From the IMG/VR virus record IMGVR_UViG_3300046804_004893, positions 1 to 39,936 of that record: a DNA stretch of 39,936 nucleotides; one strand, written 5' to 3'. The stretch is from a virus. The translations under genes were made by a program, and so were the position numbers. The stretch's first letter is position 1; every line of letters begins with the position of its first letter. Positions 1 through 7,479 of the stretch are shown piece after piece. The notes beneath the pieces are model-generated. The model ran no database searches. It saw only the letters and a list, made by a program, of their open reading frames with translations, and was not told the DNA's origin.

Positions 1-113
1 GTTATATTGAGAGCTAATTCACCAGTATCAATAAATGTCGTATTTGCGGAATTAGTTGTATTTGGTGTACGACCAGACACGGTCGTTCTCTTAATCTGAA
101 ATTTGTTTGGCAT
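1..113 (-). CDS. Tail-fibre-like structural protein, N-terminal fragment (cut by window edge)
   Basis: Only the first 37 codons lie in the window, and the reading frame is still open at base 1. The protein starts MPNKFQIKRTTVSGR and soon reaches TGELALNI. The 844-residue fibre gene at 528-3062 starts MPNLIQIKRS and has AGELAYS at a similar place, so the two look like paralogues sharing an N-terminal virion-attachment segment. The start at 113-111 is preceded by TAGGAATATC, a fair ribosome binding site. It follows the 123-residue coiled-coil gene with a gap of about 27 bases and is probably co-transcribed with it. That it is another fibre is inferred from this N-terminal match and the neighbourhood. 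Confidence 0.7.
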   Translation of the reverse strand, partial: MPNKFQIKRTTVSGRTPNTTNSANTTFIDTGELALNI

Positions 114-140
114 GATATTCCTATCTAGGAGTTACAAATC

Positions 141-512
141 TTATTTAAGATTCGGCGGTGTTGCTGTATCTGCTTTTGTTTTTAAAATCTCAATTTGTAC
201 ATTTAATCCATTAATAACTTTTTGCAAGCGTTTGTTTTCTCCGTCAGCATTTTCCAACTCATCAGCGCGTCCTTTCAGTTCCATAAAAGACTGCTCAGCA
301 TCCTTCCGAGCTTGCATTTCAGCTGTTAAAGCTGTCCGTGTCCGTTCATATTCATCACAAATTTGCTTATGAGTTTCTATCAACTGCTGGAGTTTTGTCT
401 CGCTAAGTGATAGTCTTGTTTCGACCATCAAGCAACGAGACATTGTCTCGCTTAACGCTTCTTTCTGCTTTTGTAAAAACAGATTAATAAATTCACCATC
501 CATATTTGCCAT
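141..512 (-). CDS. Small coiled-coil protein between two fibre genes
   Basis: A 123-residue protein that I do not recognise as a named family. From about residue 10 to 115 it is highly charged and rich in Glu, Lys, Gln and Leu in heptad-like spacing (for example LSLSETKLQQLIETHKQI), which predicts one long coiled coil. It has no Cys-rich, membrane or catalytic motif. The start at 512 is preceded by AAAAAGG about eight bases upstream. It lies 15 bases after the 844-residue fibre gene and just before another fibre-like gene. That position suggests a fibre assembly or trimerisation helper, or a structural linker; this is inference from context only. Confidence 0.6.
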   Translation of the reverse strand: MANMDGEFINLFLQKQKEALSETMSRCLMVETRLSLSETKLQQLIETHKQICDEYERTRTALTAEMQARKDAEQSFMELKGRADELENADGENKRLQKVINGLNVQIEILKTKADTATPPNLK

Positions 513-527
513 AATAAACCTTTTTAT

Positions 528-3062
528 TTAATAGGTACCACCATCCAGCGTACTGTAAGCGACAACCCCACCTGAAATCTGCAGTATAGTACCCTCCGCA
601 CCAGCACCTAGTTTACGGAAGCCGTTTGAACTGTTTGCAACGAGAATATCTTCCGCTGTAAACGTATTCAACCCAGTGCCACCAGAAGTACCAGGTAGCG
701 GCGTTGATAAAGATAACGTATTAGCAACAAGCGCGACTGCAAGAGTACTATTTGCTGTTATTGCAATGTTTGTAGCGTTGGCAATAAAACCTGTAAGACC
801 AGCACCACCTGTTTTAATAAACGCTTGCAGGGTTGCGAATTCAAATGATGTGTTACCTGTATCAACAGTACCAGCAGGCGAAGGATCAAGTTTGTGGAAC
901 AGTTTATAAACACCACTGTCACTTGCATCACGGAAAAGACCCGTATGTTCATGGGGACCACCATCACCAACTTCATAGCTGCCAAAGAAGCCAATGTCAA
1001 CAACGTCACCTAGTGTGTTATCAGACGCCAACTGAATCATCGAATCAGTAACAGTTAAGTTATTAGCGTTGATGGTTGTTAGCGTACCAGTAACGTTTAG
1101 GTTACCAGAAACTGTCAAGTCGTTAACTGCAATTGTGTTTGCTGTTAGTTTATTTGTAACAGCTACGTTTGCACCAAATGAAGCATTTGCTGCAACTTGA
1201 AGAGTCGTTGCTACGTTTGCCCAACCGTTTATTGTTGTATTACCGAACGTCGCTGTAGCGTTAGATGTTGTAAATCCTGCCGATGTAATCTGAACGTTAA
1301 CCGTGCTGTTACCGACAGAGATCGTTGAAGTATTAACAACAACGTTAGCACCAACAGCAATGTTTGTTGTATTAACAACAGAATTGCCCGAGGTTAAACC
1401 AACACTGGTGATTACCGTATTAACCGTCGAGTTACCAACAAACAAAGCAGTTGCATTAGCAATGACATTAGCACCAACGGATACAACCGAGTTATTGACA
1501 ACAACGGTTTGTGTCGCAGTTTGATACGATGTGCCTGTTTGTGTCGTGACCGCATTGACTGTCGAATTACCAACATACATTGATGTAGCGTTGACAATTG
1601 CATTAGCACCAACAGATACTTGCAGAGTGTTTGCTGTCGTCGTGGCTGTTGAGTTTGCTATCGAAATACTTGTTTGGTTGTGTACGGCGTTGACGGTTGA
1701 GTTACCAACGTATACAGCTGTCGTGTTAGCAATGACGTTTGCACCTGCTGCAACCACTGTTGTGTTAACGACGGATGTACCAACCAAGACAGCGTTAGGG
1801 TTAACGTTTGCTGATGCGGTGCTGTTTGCTACTCTAACTTGTGTGGATGTAATTGAGGCGTTGACAGTTGTGTTACCAACAAGGATAGTTGTTGCGTTAG
1901 CAACAACGTTGGCACCTACAGAAACAACCGTATTATTTGCTACAACTGTTTGTGTTGCTGATGTCCATGACGTGCCAGTTTGTGTAGTAACAGCATTGAC
2001 AGTAGAGTTACCAACATACAATGCGGTTGCGTTAGCAATGACGTTAGCACCGACAGACACCTGTGCGTTGTTTACTGTTACAGAAAGAGTCGAGGTAGCA
2101 ATTACAAGGCCAGTTTGGCTGTGTATTGCATTGACCGTAGAGTTACCAACATATAATGCGGTTGCGTTAGCAATGACGTTGGCACCAACAGAAACTTGAG
2201 CCGTATTGACTGTTGTTGTGACAGTCGAGTTTGCTACGACAACGCCAGTCTGTGATGTTATCGCGTTTACTGTTGAGTTGCCAACAAACAACGCAGTTGA
2301 GTTGGCGATAACGTTAGCACCGACTGATACAACAGTGTTGTTAGCAACTACAGTTTGTGTTGCTGTCGCATACGTTGTACCAACTTGCGTAGTAACAGCA
2401 TTGACCGTAGAGTTACCAATGTACACAGCTGTCGTGTTAGCATAAACTGTACTGGTGCCGTCTGTGATTACGACGTCATTATAATCAACAGTTGTTGATT
2501 GTGTTGAATTACCAACTTTCAACGCGGAGGTATTAACTGTAACATTGGAGCCAACAAGCACGCTACCGGCAACCGTAAGAGCATCAGTGGCTGCATCATA
2601 AGTTAAACCAGCATCGCTAGTTAAACCACCTGTTGAATTACCAAAAGCAACCTGTGTAGCTGTTACAACACCAGTTCTCGTATCAATATAGTTCTTGATT
2701 GCCCAAGAAGTAACAAGTTCGTTATTAGAACCAGTTGCTGTTGCACCAAGCTGAGAAGTATTTGCTGATGTGGATATTGATGTGACGTTGACAGTTGTAC
2801 CGCCAGCACCAACAATCAACTTTGCTGTTTGAACGCTGTCTATCCATGATGTTGAGTTTGCAACGAGAGCTTGGTTAGCCGTCAAAACACCAGGATAACG
2901 TGCACCCGCAATTGCAACTACGTTAGCTGAGTTTGCAGCACCGTTAACACTACCAATATAAAGAATTTGGCCATTACCCGAGTAAGCAAGCTCACCAGCA
3001 ACAACGTTGCTGCTTGGTACAGCTACCGTGCTGCTTCTCTTAATTTGTATCAGATTTGGCAT
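528..3062 (-). CDS. Large repeat-containing tail fibre / virion structural protein (844 aa)
   Basis: The protein is Asn/Thr/Val/Ala-rich. It starts with MPNLIQIKRS and a GELAYSGNGQILYIG segment, typical of T4-like marine phage fibre proteins. Residues about 205-610 hold roughly nine copies of a unit near 45 residues containing VGNSTVNA and VSVGANVIANATALY, as expected of a beta-structured shaft. After about residue 640 comes GNLNVTGTLTTINANNLTV and then SMIQLASDN, VVDIGFFGSYE and GLFRDASDSGVYKLFHKL, a C-terminal module familiar from cyanophage fibres. It ends in LDGGTY. No S74 peptidase chaperone domain is visible. Its start codon abuts the stop of the 73-residue gene upstream. The role is host contact at the baseplate periphery; the receptor is unknown. 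Confidence 0.85.
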   Translation of the reverse strand: MPNLIQIKRSSTVAVPSSNVVAGELAYSGNGQILYIGSVNGAANSANVVAIAGARYPGVLTANQALVANSTSWIDSVQTAKLIVGAGGTTVNVTSISTSANTSQLGATATGSNNELVTSWAIKNYIDTRTGVVTATQVAFGNSTGGLTSDAGLTYDAATDALTVAGSVLVGSNVTVNTSALKVGNSTQSTTVDYNDVVITDGTSTVYANTTAVYIGNSTVNAVTTQVGTTYATATQTVVANNTVVSVGANVIANSTALFVGNSTVNAITSQTGVVVANSTVTTTVNTAQVSVGANVIANATALYVGNSTVNAIHSQTGLVIATSTLSVTVNNAQVSVGANVIANATALYVGNSTVNAVTTQTGTSWTSATQTVVANNTVVSVGANVVANATTILVGNTTVNASITSTQVRVANSTASANVNPNAVLVGTSVVNTTVVAAGANVIANTTAVYVGNSTVNAVHNQTSISIANSTATTTANTLQVSVGANAIVNATSMYVGNSTVNAVTTQTGTSYQTATQTVVVNNSVVSVGANVIANATALFVGNSTVNTVITSVGLTSGNSVVNTTNIAVGANVVVNTSTISVGNSTVNVQITSAGFTTSNATATFGNTTINGWANVATTLQVAANASFGANVAVTNKLTANTIAVNDLTVSGNLNVTGTLTTINANNLTVTDSMIQLASDNTLGDVVDIGFFGSYEVGDGGPHEHTGLFRDASDSGVYKLFHKLDPSPAGTVDTGNTSFEFATLQAFIKTGGAGLTGFIANATNIAITANSTLAVALVANTLSLSTPLPGTSGGTGLNTFTAEDILVANSSNGFRKLGAGAEGTILQISGGVVAYSTLDGGTY

Positions 3063-3284
3063 TTAAAAGGTACCCCCGTCTAGGTCTAGTAATCTTACGA
3101 TGTATTTGTCTGTCGTCGGATCATAAACGAGGGTGCTGCCTGCCACAGTATTGGCGTTATCAGCTGTCACATCCAACATTTTATCTAATCGTCTGTTGGC
3201 ATCCGCTTGAATTGTGTTCTTGAGCGTAATTGGCGAGGTTGTCTGGATGTATCCGTTATCTATTTTTACAACAATGCCTGTCAT
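3063..3284 (-). CDS. Small structural protein ending in LDGGTF
   Basis: A 73-residue protein with no named family that I recognise. Its start overlaps the stop of the 108-residue gene as ATGA, and its stop sits directly against the start of the 844-residue fibre, so the three are translationally linked. The middle contains ADANRRLDKMLDVTADN and then STLVYDPTTDKYIVRLLDL, and it ends in LDGGTF. The neighbouring 844-residue fibre ends LDGGTY. A matching terminal hexapeptide on two adjacent proteins suggests a shared binding or docking end. It is probably a virion protein accompanying the fibre. Confidence 0.65.
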   Translation of the reverse strand: MTGIVVKIDNGYIQTTSPITLKNTIQADANRRLDKMLDVTADNANTVAGSTLVYDPTTDKYIVRLLDLDGGTF

Positions 3285-3607
3285 CTTGTCACCCTTGGCG
3301 TAACGGTCACAATACCCTCAACAATACGTGAAGTAATACCAGAATTTGTTATAAACACATCGTAAACGTAACGACCAGCAGCAATATTGGCTGTTTGAGC
3401 ATCCGTCAACGAAAGATTTATTTCTCCAAGACCCTCGTTTATACTAGCCGTAAACGATACAGAGTTTGAAGAAGAGTACGTCTTTCGCATTTGTGCTGAA
3501 ACCGTGTAATCATTAAGTGCAACGATATTTCCATCCACGTCTGTCAAAGACACGGAAGTGGAATAATCAGCACCTTGATCGATGACTAAATTTGCCTTTA
3601 CCGCCAT
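3281..3607 (-). CDS. Small beta-rich virion protein (Ig-like / BppU-N-like)
   Basis: A 108-residue all-beta protein starting MAVKANLVIDQGADYST. It continues with VSLTDVDGNIVALNDYTVSAQ and ends with the strand-rich AAGRYVYDVFITNSG and IVEGIVTVTPRVTR. The pattern of a GADYS-type opening, a polymer of short strands and a YDVFI segment resembles the small Ig-like, BppU-N-like domains found beside tail fibres. This is a fold-level guess, not a firm family call. It is the first gene after an exact minus-strand late promoter at 3637-3644, so it probably heads a fibre operon that continues through the 73-residue gene and the 844-residue fibre. Confidence 0.65.
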   Translation of the reverse strand: MAVKANLVIDQGADYSTSVSLTDVDGNIVALNDYTVSAQMRKTYSSSNSVSFTASINEGLGEINLSLTDAQTANIAAGRYVYDVFITNSGITSRIVEGIVTVTPRVTR

Positions 3608-3636
3608 ACACTAATCCGCTTTTATTGTTATTGTTG

Positions 3637-3644
3637 TATTTATA
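3637..3644 (-). promoter_or_regulatory. T4-type late promoter
   Basis: The plus strand reads TATTTATA, so the minus strand carries an exact TATAAATA, followed by CAACAATAAC. T4 late promoters use this octamer as their only core element, read by gp55 with gp33 and the gp45 clamp. It lies in the 47-base gap between the methyltransferase-like gene and the 108-residue gene. With T4 spacing the start point would fall near 3631, giving a leader of about 24 bases. Confidence 0.65.
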
Positions 3645-3654
3645 TTTACGGAAA

Positions 3655-4266
3655 TTAATGCTTTTGACCAATCACCATAAACCTGGATTTGTGCCCTAAG
3701 TCATAGCGGCCCGCGTACAAAATCTTGTTTATACCCGCTTGTCCTACCAGTTGTTGTGTTGAGGAAGCTGGATTTATATGTCCAGGATCTGTACCCTTAT
3801 CGCATGATTGAAAAGCATACACGGTTTGTTTGGAGGGTGTCTTTATCTTATCCAGATTAAACATATGCTCACAAGACGTGTTGATAACCAAATCGTAATC
3901 CATTGTTTGAAGGATATCAATATCCTTTTCCACATCTATAACGGCTGTTCGCACGTTGCTGTTAGTTTGATATACGCAATTGTGGAGGTATTCCGCGACT
4001 GAAAGTACATTTGGATCCTTGTCCGAAAGGAGTATGTACTTGGGTGTAAGCGATTCATTTAACAGTGGTATGGTGTAACTGCCATACCACCCGCCTAAAA
4101 TTAATACGCGCTCAGGTTTCACTTGTAGCTGAACAAGCGTGTCAACCAACCATTTTTTTGATTGATATTGAGTATTACTTAAAGAATCAGCAAAATCATC
4201 TACTCGTCTTGGATCATTTTTTATAAACCGTAACACCTCCGACACATTACGAAAAATATCAATCAT
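3655..4266 (-). CDS. Class I SAM-dependent methyltransferase-like protein
   Basis: A 203-residue protein with a Rossmann-type pattern. VLILGGWYGSYTIPLL (about residues 54-69) fits the glycine-rich motif I, ILLSDKDPN (78-86) supplies the acidic residue after strand 2, and YDLVINTSCEHMFNLD (124-139) fits the motif IV region. The substrate cannot be read from the sequence. The C-terminal part (VYAFQSCDKGTDPGHINP) shows no nucleic-acid binding motif. Its start overlaps the stop of the sulfotransferase-like gene as ATGA. It belongs to an accessory island with glycosyltransferases, so the likely acceptor is a small molecule or glycan rather than DNA; that is inference. Confidence 0.6.
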   Translation of the reverse strand: MIDIFRNVSEVLRFIKNDPRRVDDFADSLSNTQYQSKKWLVDTLVQLQVKPERVLILGGWYGSYTIPLLNESLTPKYILLSDKDPNVLSVAEYLHNCVYQTNSNVRTAVIDVEKDIDILQTMDYDLVINTSCEHMFNLDKIKTPSKQTVYAFQSCDKGTDPGHINPASSTQQLVGQAGINKILYAGRYDLGHKSRFMVIGQKH

Positions 4267-4865
4267 GTCAAAACAATGTTAGGATTTATTTGTTGAAAGT
4301 TTACCTCGGAAAGAAACTTATCAATTAATGGATCTATCTGTGCAAAGTAAGGACTTTCGTTGTAATCCTTGTATTCAGTACTGACGTCAAACACATCTTC
4401 ATACCATGTTACGGGCTTATTCCTCTGCTTACAATATTCCAGCAAACATGCCGCGCCCATCAAAGCACGCATTATTGCAGGAAACATCTCACCTTGAAAA
4501 ACAATCCGCTTGTCTTTGTTAACCTTTGTTGTATAACAATAGACAGAACGTGCAATATTCTTTATATTGCGTCTACACACATATGCTTGTGCCTTGTCCC
4601 AGTCGGCAATATTATACACGTTAGCTGGAACAAGATACATAAAAGCGGGCGTATCCAGGTTCAAGTGAATATTGACGTATTCTGAAGGAGTGAAAGTGTG
4701 ACCTATCCCCGTTTCGTGATAAAGAGCTTTAATATTTGGCTGCGTAGAGGAAGCTGCGGCAATTTGCGTATAGTTCAAATCTCCTCCAAATGGAATTCCC
4801 ATTTCTGCCGCCTTTGCAATGGCATACGCAGTGCCACCTGATCTAACTGCGCTTACAATGAACAT
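4263..4865 (-). CDS. Sulfotransferase-like P-loop protein
   Basis: A 200-residue protein. I chose the ATG at 4865-4863 because AAGGAG lies seven bases upstream and because the product then opens directly with the fold signature MFIVSAVRSGGTAYAIAKA. That resembles the 5'-phosphosulfate-binding loop (PRSGTT type) of PAPS-dependent sulfotransferases. Near residues 152-157 VTWYEDVF resembles the YED motif that often follows in this superfamily, and an internal RRNIKNIARS could give the 3'-phosphate-binding Arg/Ser. A longer reading upstream to 4919 would run across the start of the divergent plus-strand gene and is unlikely. Substrate unknown; a kinase-like P-loop protein is the main alternative. 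Confidence 0.55.
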   Translation of the reverse strand: MFIVSAVRSGGTAYAIAKAAEMGIPFGGDLNYTQIAAASSTQPNIKALYHETGIGHTFTPSEYVNIHLNLDTPAFMYLVPANVYNIADWDKAQAYVCRRNIKNIARSVYCYTTKVNKDKRIVFQGEMFPAIMRALMGAACLLEYCKQRNKPVTWYEDVFDVSTEYKDYNESPYFAQIDPLIDKFLSEVNFQQINPNIVLT

Positions 4866-4878
4866 CTGATTGCTCCTT

Positions 4879-5703
4879 ATGATTAATATTATTACAGTGA
4901 AAATTGGTACAAAATACAATTCTACTTATGTGAATCGCGTGTTTGATATGTGTAGCAAACACGTTACTTACCCGTTCACATTCTTTTGCTACACCGATGA
5001 AAAAGAAGGATTAAATTCAAATATTGAGGTGATCCCTTTTGTCGACAATAAACTAAGACCAATTGTTCACAACAAACTTTTTCTATTTAGTAAGGAAATA
5101 GAAGATCAAATATGTTCTTCTTTTCCGCGACTCTTTTTTGATATTGACATAGTGATCAAAGACAACATTGATAAGTTGTGTGAGCATGCTTTTTTCACTA
5201 CCGATCCTCTCGGTGTTATAAACGCTTCATGGAAGCAGCACACGAAAAAAGAAATAGAAAACGTTAATTTACATCAAATAAACTCTAGCTGTATGATATG
5301 GAAACCATATGCTAACATGAACATCTGGAAGAAGTACGTCAATAATAAACATTATTATATGTCAAAATACGACAAAGGCATGGACTCCTATCTTGTACAT
5401 GAGCACGACGTAAGGGGTACCCTTCCGGAAAACTTATTCAGATCTTATATTTTTGGCATCCCAAAAAAATATACTAGACCCATAACAGCGTTTGATCATT
5501 ACAAGCGCGTAGAAAAATCTTTTCCAATCGTGTTGTTTAATGGTCCTTGCACAGAAGAGGACGTTGTATCTTTTATAGGTAGCAATTATGAAACATCATT
5601 CTTTGACATGAGCTTAATGTTTACTTCCGATAAAGAAAAAAACAAACAAGCTGCAAAAGAAGCTGAGTTGCTTCTTATTGAGCGGCTGTCTAGTGTGAAG
5701 TAA
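4879..5703 (+). CDS. GT-A-type glycosyltransferase, sole plus-strand gene in the fibre region
   Basis: A 274-residue protein starting MINIITVKIGTKYNSTYVN. The PFTFFCYTDEKEG segment (about 32-44) and LFFDIDIVIKDNIDKL (85-100), with D88-I-D90 as the metal and nucleotide-sugar DXD motif, are typical of small phage and bacterial GT-A enzymes. INSSCMIWKP and the later ENLFRSYIFG match the acceptor half of that family. An in-frame TTG at 4870 exists, but ATG 4879 fits the family's N-terminus better. It has no clear Shine-Dalgarno. It diverges from the sulfotransferase-like gene with only 13 bases between start codons, and its 3' end overlaps the convergent oxygenase gene by 14 bases. Donor and acceptor sugars are not predictable. 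Confidence 0.65.
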   Translation: MINIITVKIGTKYNSTYVNRVFDMCSKHVTYPFTFFCYTDEKEGLNSNIEVIPFVDNKLRPIVHNKLFLFSKEIEDQICSSFPRLFFDIDIVIKDNIDKLCEHAFFTTDPLGVINASWKQHTKKEIENVNLHQINSSCMIWKPYANMNIWKKYVNNKHYYMSKYDKGMDSYLVHEHDVRGTLPENLFRSYIFGIPKKYTRPITAFDHYKRVEKSFPIVLFNGPCTEEDVVSFIGSNYETSFFDMSLMFTSDKEKNKQAAKEAELLLIERLSSVK

Positions 5704-6304
5704 TATCATCAATCATATCGTTCCACATCCCCTCATGGGGAATAATATAACCAAGCGTTAATCTTTCTTCGTGCTCAGCGCTTGCACAATGCCAATATAT
5801 TCTATCCTTTTCATGAAAAGGACCATAATACCCAACCTTGCATGTCCAGCCTGGTGTATCTTGCATTGTAACAATTTCTTTTGTAGCAGGATCTTGATAG
5901 CGGAAGTATCCTAATCCTTGTTTTGACCAAGAAAGAAGAATGTTATAGCCCGGCGCGTTTGCGTTGTGGTGCCAACCCATAAATCCACCTTTTGGATATA
6001 GCATTTTAACAGCATTGTTTCGAGATCCTGACCAGGCCAGCAAATCTTCATCCAGTCGCTTAAGAGGTTGTGACATTGTTGGTGGTGTGAAACGAGCCAT
6101 ATCTACACCTCGTGTAACTTCGGGGAACCCATCAACTGGCTTACTTTGCATGTACTGCAAATATTCTATACCACAAGCGCGCTCCGGTGTAAAATCCTTT
6201 CCATGGTCATAAGGAAAATCAGACCGGTCTACCTTTAACAATGATGTCAAAAAGGTGTCAAGAATTTGCTGTAGATCGGGATTGTTTAGTTCAACGTTTT
6301 TCAT
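5690..6304 (-). CDS. 2-oxoglutarate/Fe(II)-dependent oxygenase-like protein
   Basis: A 204-residue protein. The segment GGFMGWHHNANAPGYNILL (about 106-124) and the later IYWHCASAEHEERLTLGYII (169-188) fit the two halves of a double-stranded beta-helix oxygenase. H112 would be the proximal ligand, H172 the distal ligand, and R181 would bind 2-oxoglutarate. The usual HxD is replaced by H-x-N (H112-H-N114), so metal binding may differ from the norm or the acidic ligand may lie elsewhere. Similar proteins are common in marine T4-like phages. It overlaps the glycosyltransferase upstream as ATGA, so the two are coupled. The hydroxylation target is unknown; candidates are fibre residues, sugars or nucleic acid. 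Confidence 0.6.
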   Translation of the reverse strand: MKNVELNNPDLQQILDTFLTSLLKVDRSDFPYDHGKDFTPERACGIEYLQYMQSKPVDGFPEVTRGVDMARFTPPTMSQPLKRLDEDLLAWSGSRNNAVKMLYPKGGFMGWHHNANAPGYNILLSWSKQGLGYFRYQDPATKEIVTMQDTPGWTCKVGYYGPFHEKDRIYWHCASAEHEERLTLGYIIPHEGMWNDMIDDITSH

Positions 6305-7023
6305 GTTTTCATTAGCTCCTCATTTTCGCGCTCAGAACGATGTGGTAATGTATGGTGATAAAAGACAATCGGATCTTTATTCTCCGTCAAATAGTAACCA
6401 TTCACAAAATTCCAACGCGCATCATCTTTAAAAAAGCGAACATCAACGGGCATTTTATCAACGTTGAGAAGCTTCCAAAACGTAAATTGATCCCACTGTG
6501 CGAAAGACTTAGGAACAACATCTTCCTCATATGGCCACGGTTCCGCTCTCTGTTTAACATAATCGTCCCACCACCGCTGCATGAATTCTAGCGTATGAGG
6601 ATTGCTTCGATAAACAAAAAAACCACCATGATGAATCATTTGACCAATTTTAAACTTGTGCTCCTTACCATTATAAGGACGAATCTTTGTGATCATAATA
6701 TCGCACTTCTCTGGTACTTCATCCCACACCTTACTCACATCCTCATGAACACACTCCATGTCTGCATCAACATAGCATGTCATTTCTGTATACGGGGTTC
6801 GCGACAGCGCATATAATTTAGTGCGCACGTGAGAAGGAACATCCTCACTAATAACCGAATCAAAACTTGAATCATCAACGAAACGACGTAAACGAGGCTC
6901 TACAAATAACGTAATATGAGCTTCCGGATAAAAATCTTTTATTGAAGCTGCGGCAAAGTTGGCGCCTTGGACATAACCCACCTCTTGAGATGCAACAATC
7001 AAAAATCCATTACGAACTGACAT
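6301..7023 (-). CDS. GT-A-type glycosyltransferase
   Basis: A 240-residue protein. The N-terminus NGFLIVASQEVGYVQGANFA begins a nucleotide-sugar Rossmann half. TCYVDADMECVHEDV (about 82-96) contains the D86-A-D88 metal motif. HHGGFFVYRSNP and WDQFTFWKLLNVD follow in the order expected of GT8/GT32-like small glycosyltransferases, and a C-terminal YHHTLPHRSE supplies the late metal-binding His seen in the group. It starts three bases after the 150-residue coiled-coil gene ends and overlaps the oxygenase gene as ATGA. It probably glycosylates a host or virion surface component; the acceptor cannot be inferred from sequence. Confidence 0.65.
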   Translation of the reverse strand: MSVRNGFLIVASQEVGYVQGANFAAASIKDFYPEAHITLFVEPRLRRFVDDSSFDSVISEDVPSHVRTKLYALSRTPYTEMTCYVDADMECVHEDVSKVWDEVPEKCDIMITKIRPYNGKEHKFKIGQMIHHGGFFVYRSNPHTLEFMQRWWDDYVKQRAEPWPYEEDVVPKSFAQWDQFTFWKLLNVDKMPVDVRFFKDDARWNFVNGYYLTENKDPIVFYHHTLPHRSERENEELMKT

Positions 7024-7026
7024 TGG

Positions 7027-7479
7027 TTATTCCTCTGTTGTTTCCTGTGTGTCTTGTGTCTGTGCCTTTTCATGTTCTTTCAGAATAATAGCGGAAGCAA
7101 AAGCATAAACTTCCATATCACTTTTTGCTCTACGAAGAGCAGACTTAAGTTTTTTTTCCGTCGTTTGTTTAATTACTTCCACGTCAAAAGCTTGAAGTTT
7201 CAGGTTGAACAGCCGCTCTTGTCTTTCTTTATCTTTTTGAGCTGCTTCTTTTTTTTCTTGCATCTCACGGTCGCGAGCTTGCTTTGTTATTGCTTTACGC
7301 GTATTTTCTTCTATTTGTTCTGGCGAAAATTCAGCTTGCACTTGCAACAAGTCTGTGTTATTTTGATCATCACCATTAATGACAGCGGACATAACTCTAC
7401 CATCATCATAGTGAAATTCAACAGATAATACTGTTCGCGCATTATTAATCCAATGAGGATTTTTGATAGTTCTTTTCAT
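7027..7479 (-). CDS. Fibre-associated coiled-coil protein
   Basis: A 150-residue protein. The ATG at 7479 overlaps the TGA of the 1382-residue fibre as ATGA and has AAGGA four bases upstream, so I prefer it to the in-frame ATG at 7494 inside the fibre. Residues 1-45 (MKRTIKNPHWINNA, then VLSVEFHYDDGRVMSAVI) form a small beta unit like those in short proteins encoded after fibre genes. Residues about 55-115 are a charged helix (EMQEKKEAAQKDKERQERL), and the tail is acidic and Gln/Thr-rich. By position it could be a fibre assembly chaperone analogous to tail-fibre-assembly proteins, but no direct family match is claimed. Confidence 0.6.
   Translation of the reverse strand: MKRTIKNPHWINNARTVLSVEFHYDDGRVMSAVINGDDQNNTDLLQVQAEFSPEQIEENTRKAITKQARDREMQEKKEAAQKDKERQERLFNLKLQAFDVEVIKQTTEKKLKSALRRAKSDMEVYAFASAIILKEHEKAQTQDTQETTEE

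Noticed and set aside
1303-2445. Three long open frames on the plus strand opposite the 844-residue fibre (1303-1524, 1531-2199, 2206-2445)
   Set aside because: They are antisense images of the Asn/Thr/Val repeats: repetitive Val/Thr/Leu/Pro products with the same period and no ribosome site. The minus-strand frame is family-like from end to end.
4831-4859. Sigma-70-like promoter (TACAAT at 4854-4859) for the plus-strand glycosyltransferase
   Set aside because: The -10 fits with one mismatch, but no convincing -35 is present at 17 bases, so it was not listed as a feature.
4866-4919. N-terminal extension of the sulfotransferase-like gene (start at 4919)
   Set aside because: A strong AAGGAG precedes ATG 4865, and the extension would overlap the divergent gene start and push the P-loop strand away from the N-terminus.
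5728-5741. Short hairpin TCCCC-TCAT-GGGGA as a terminator for the plus-strand glycosyltransferase
   Set aside because: The stem is only five base pairs, is not followed by a T run on the plus strand, and lies inside the coding end of the convergent oxygenase gene.
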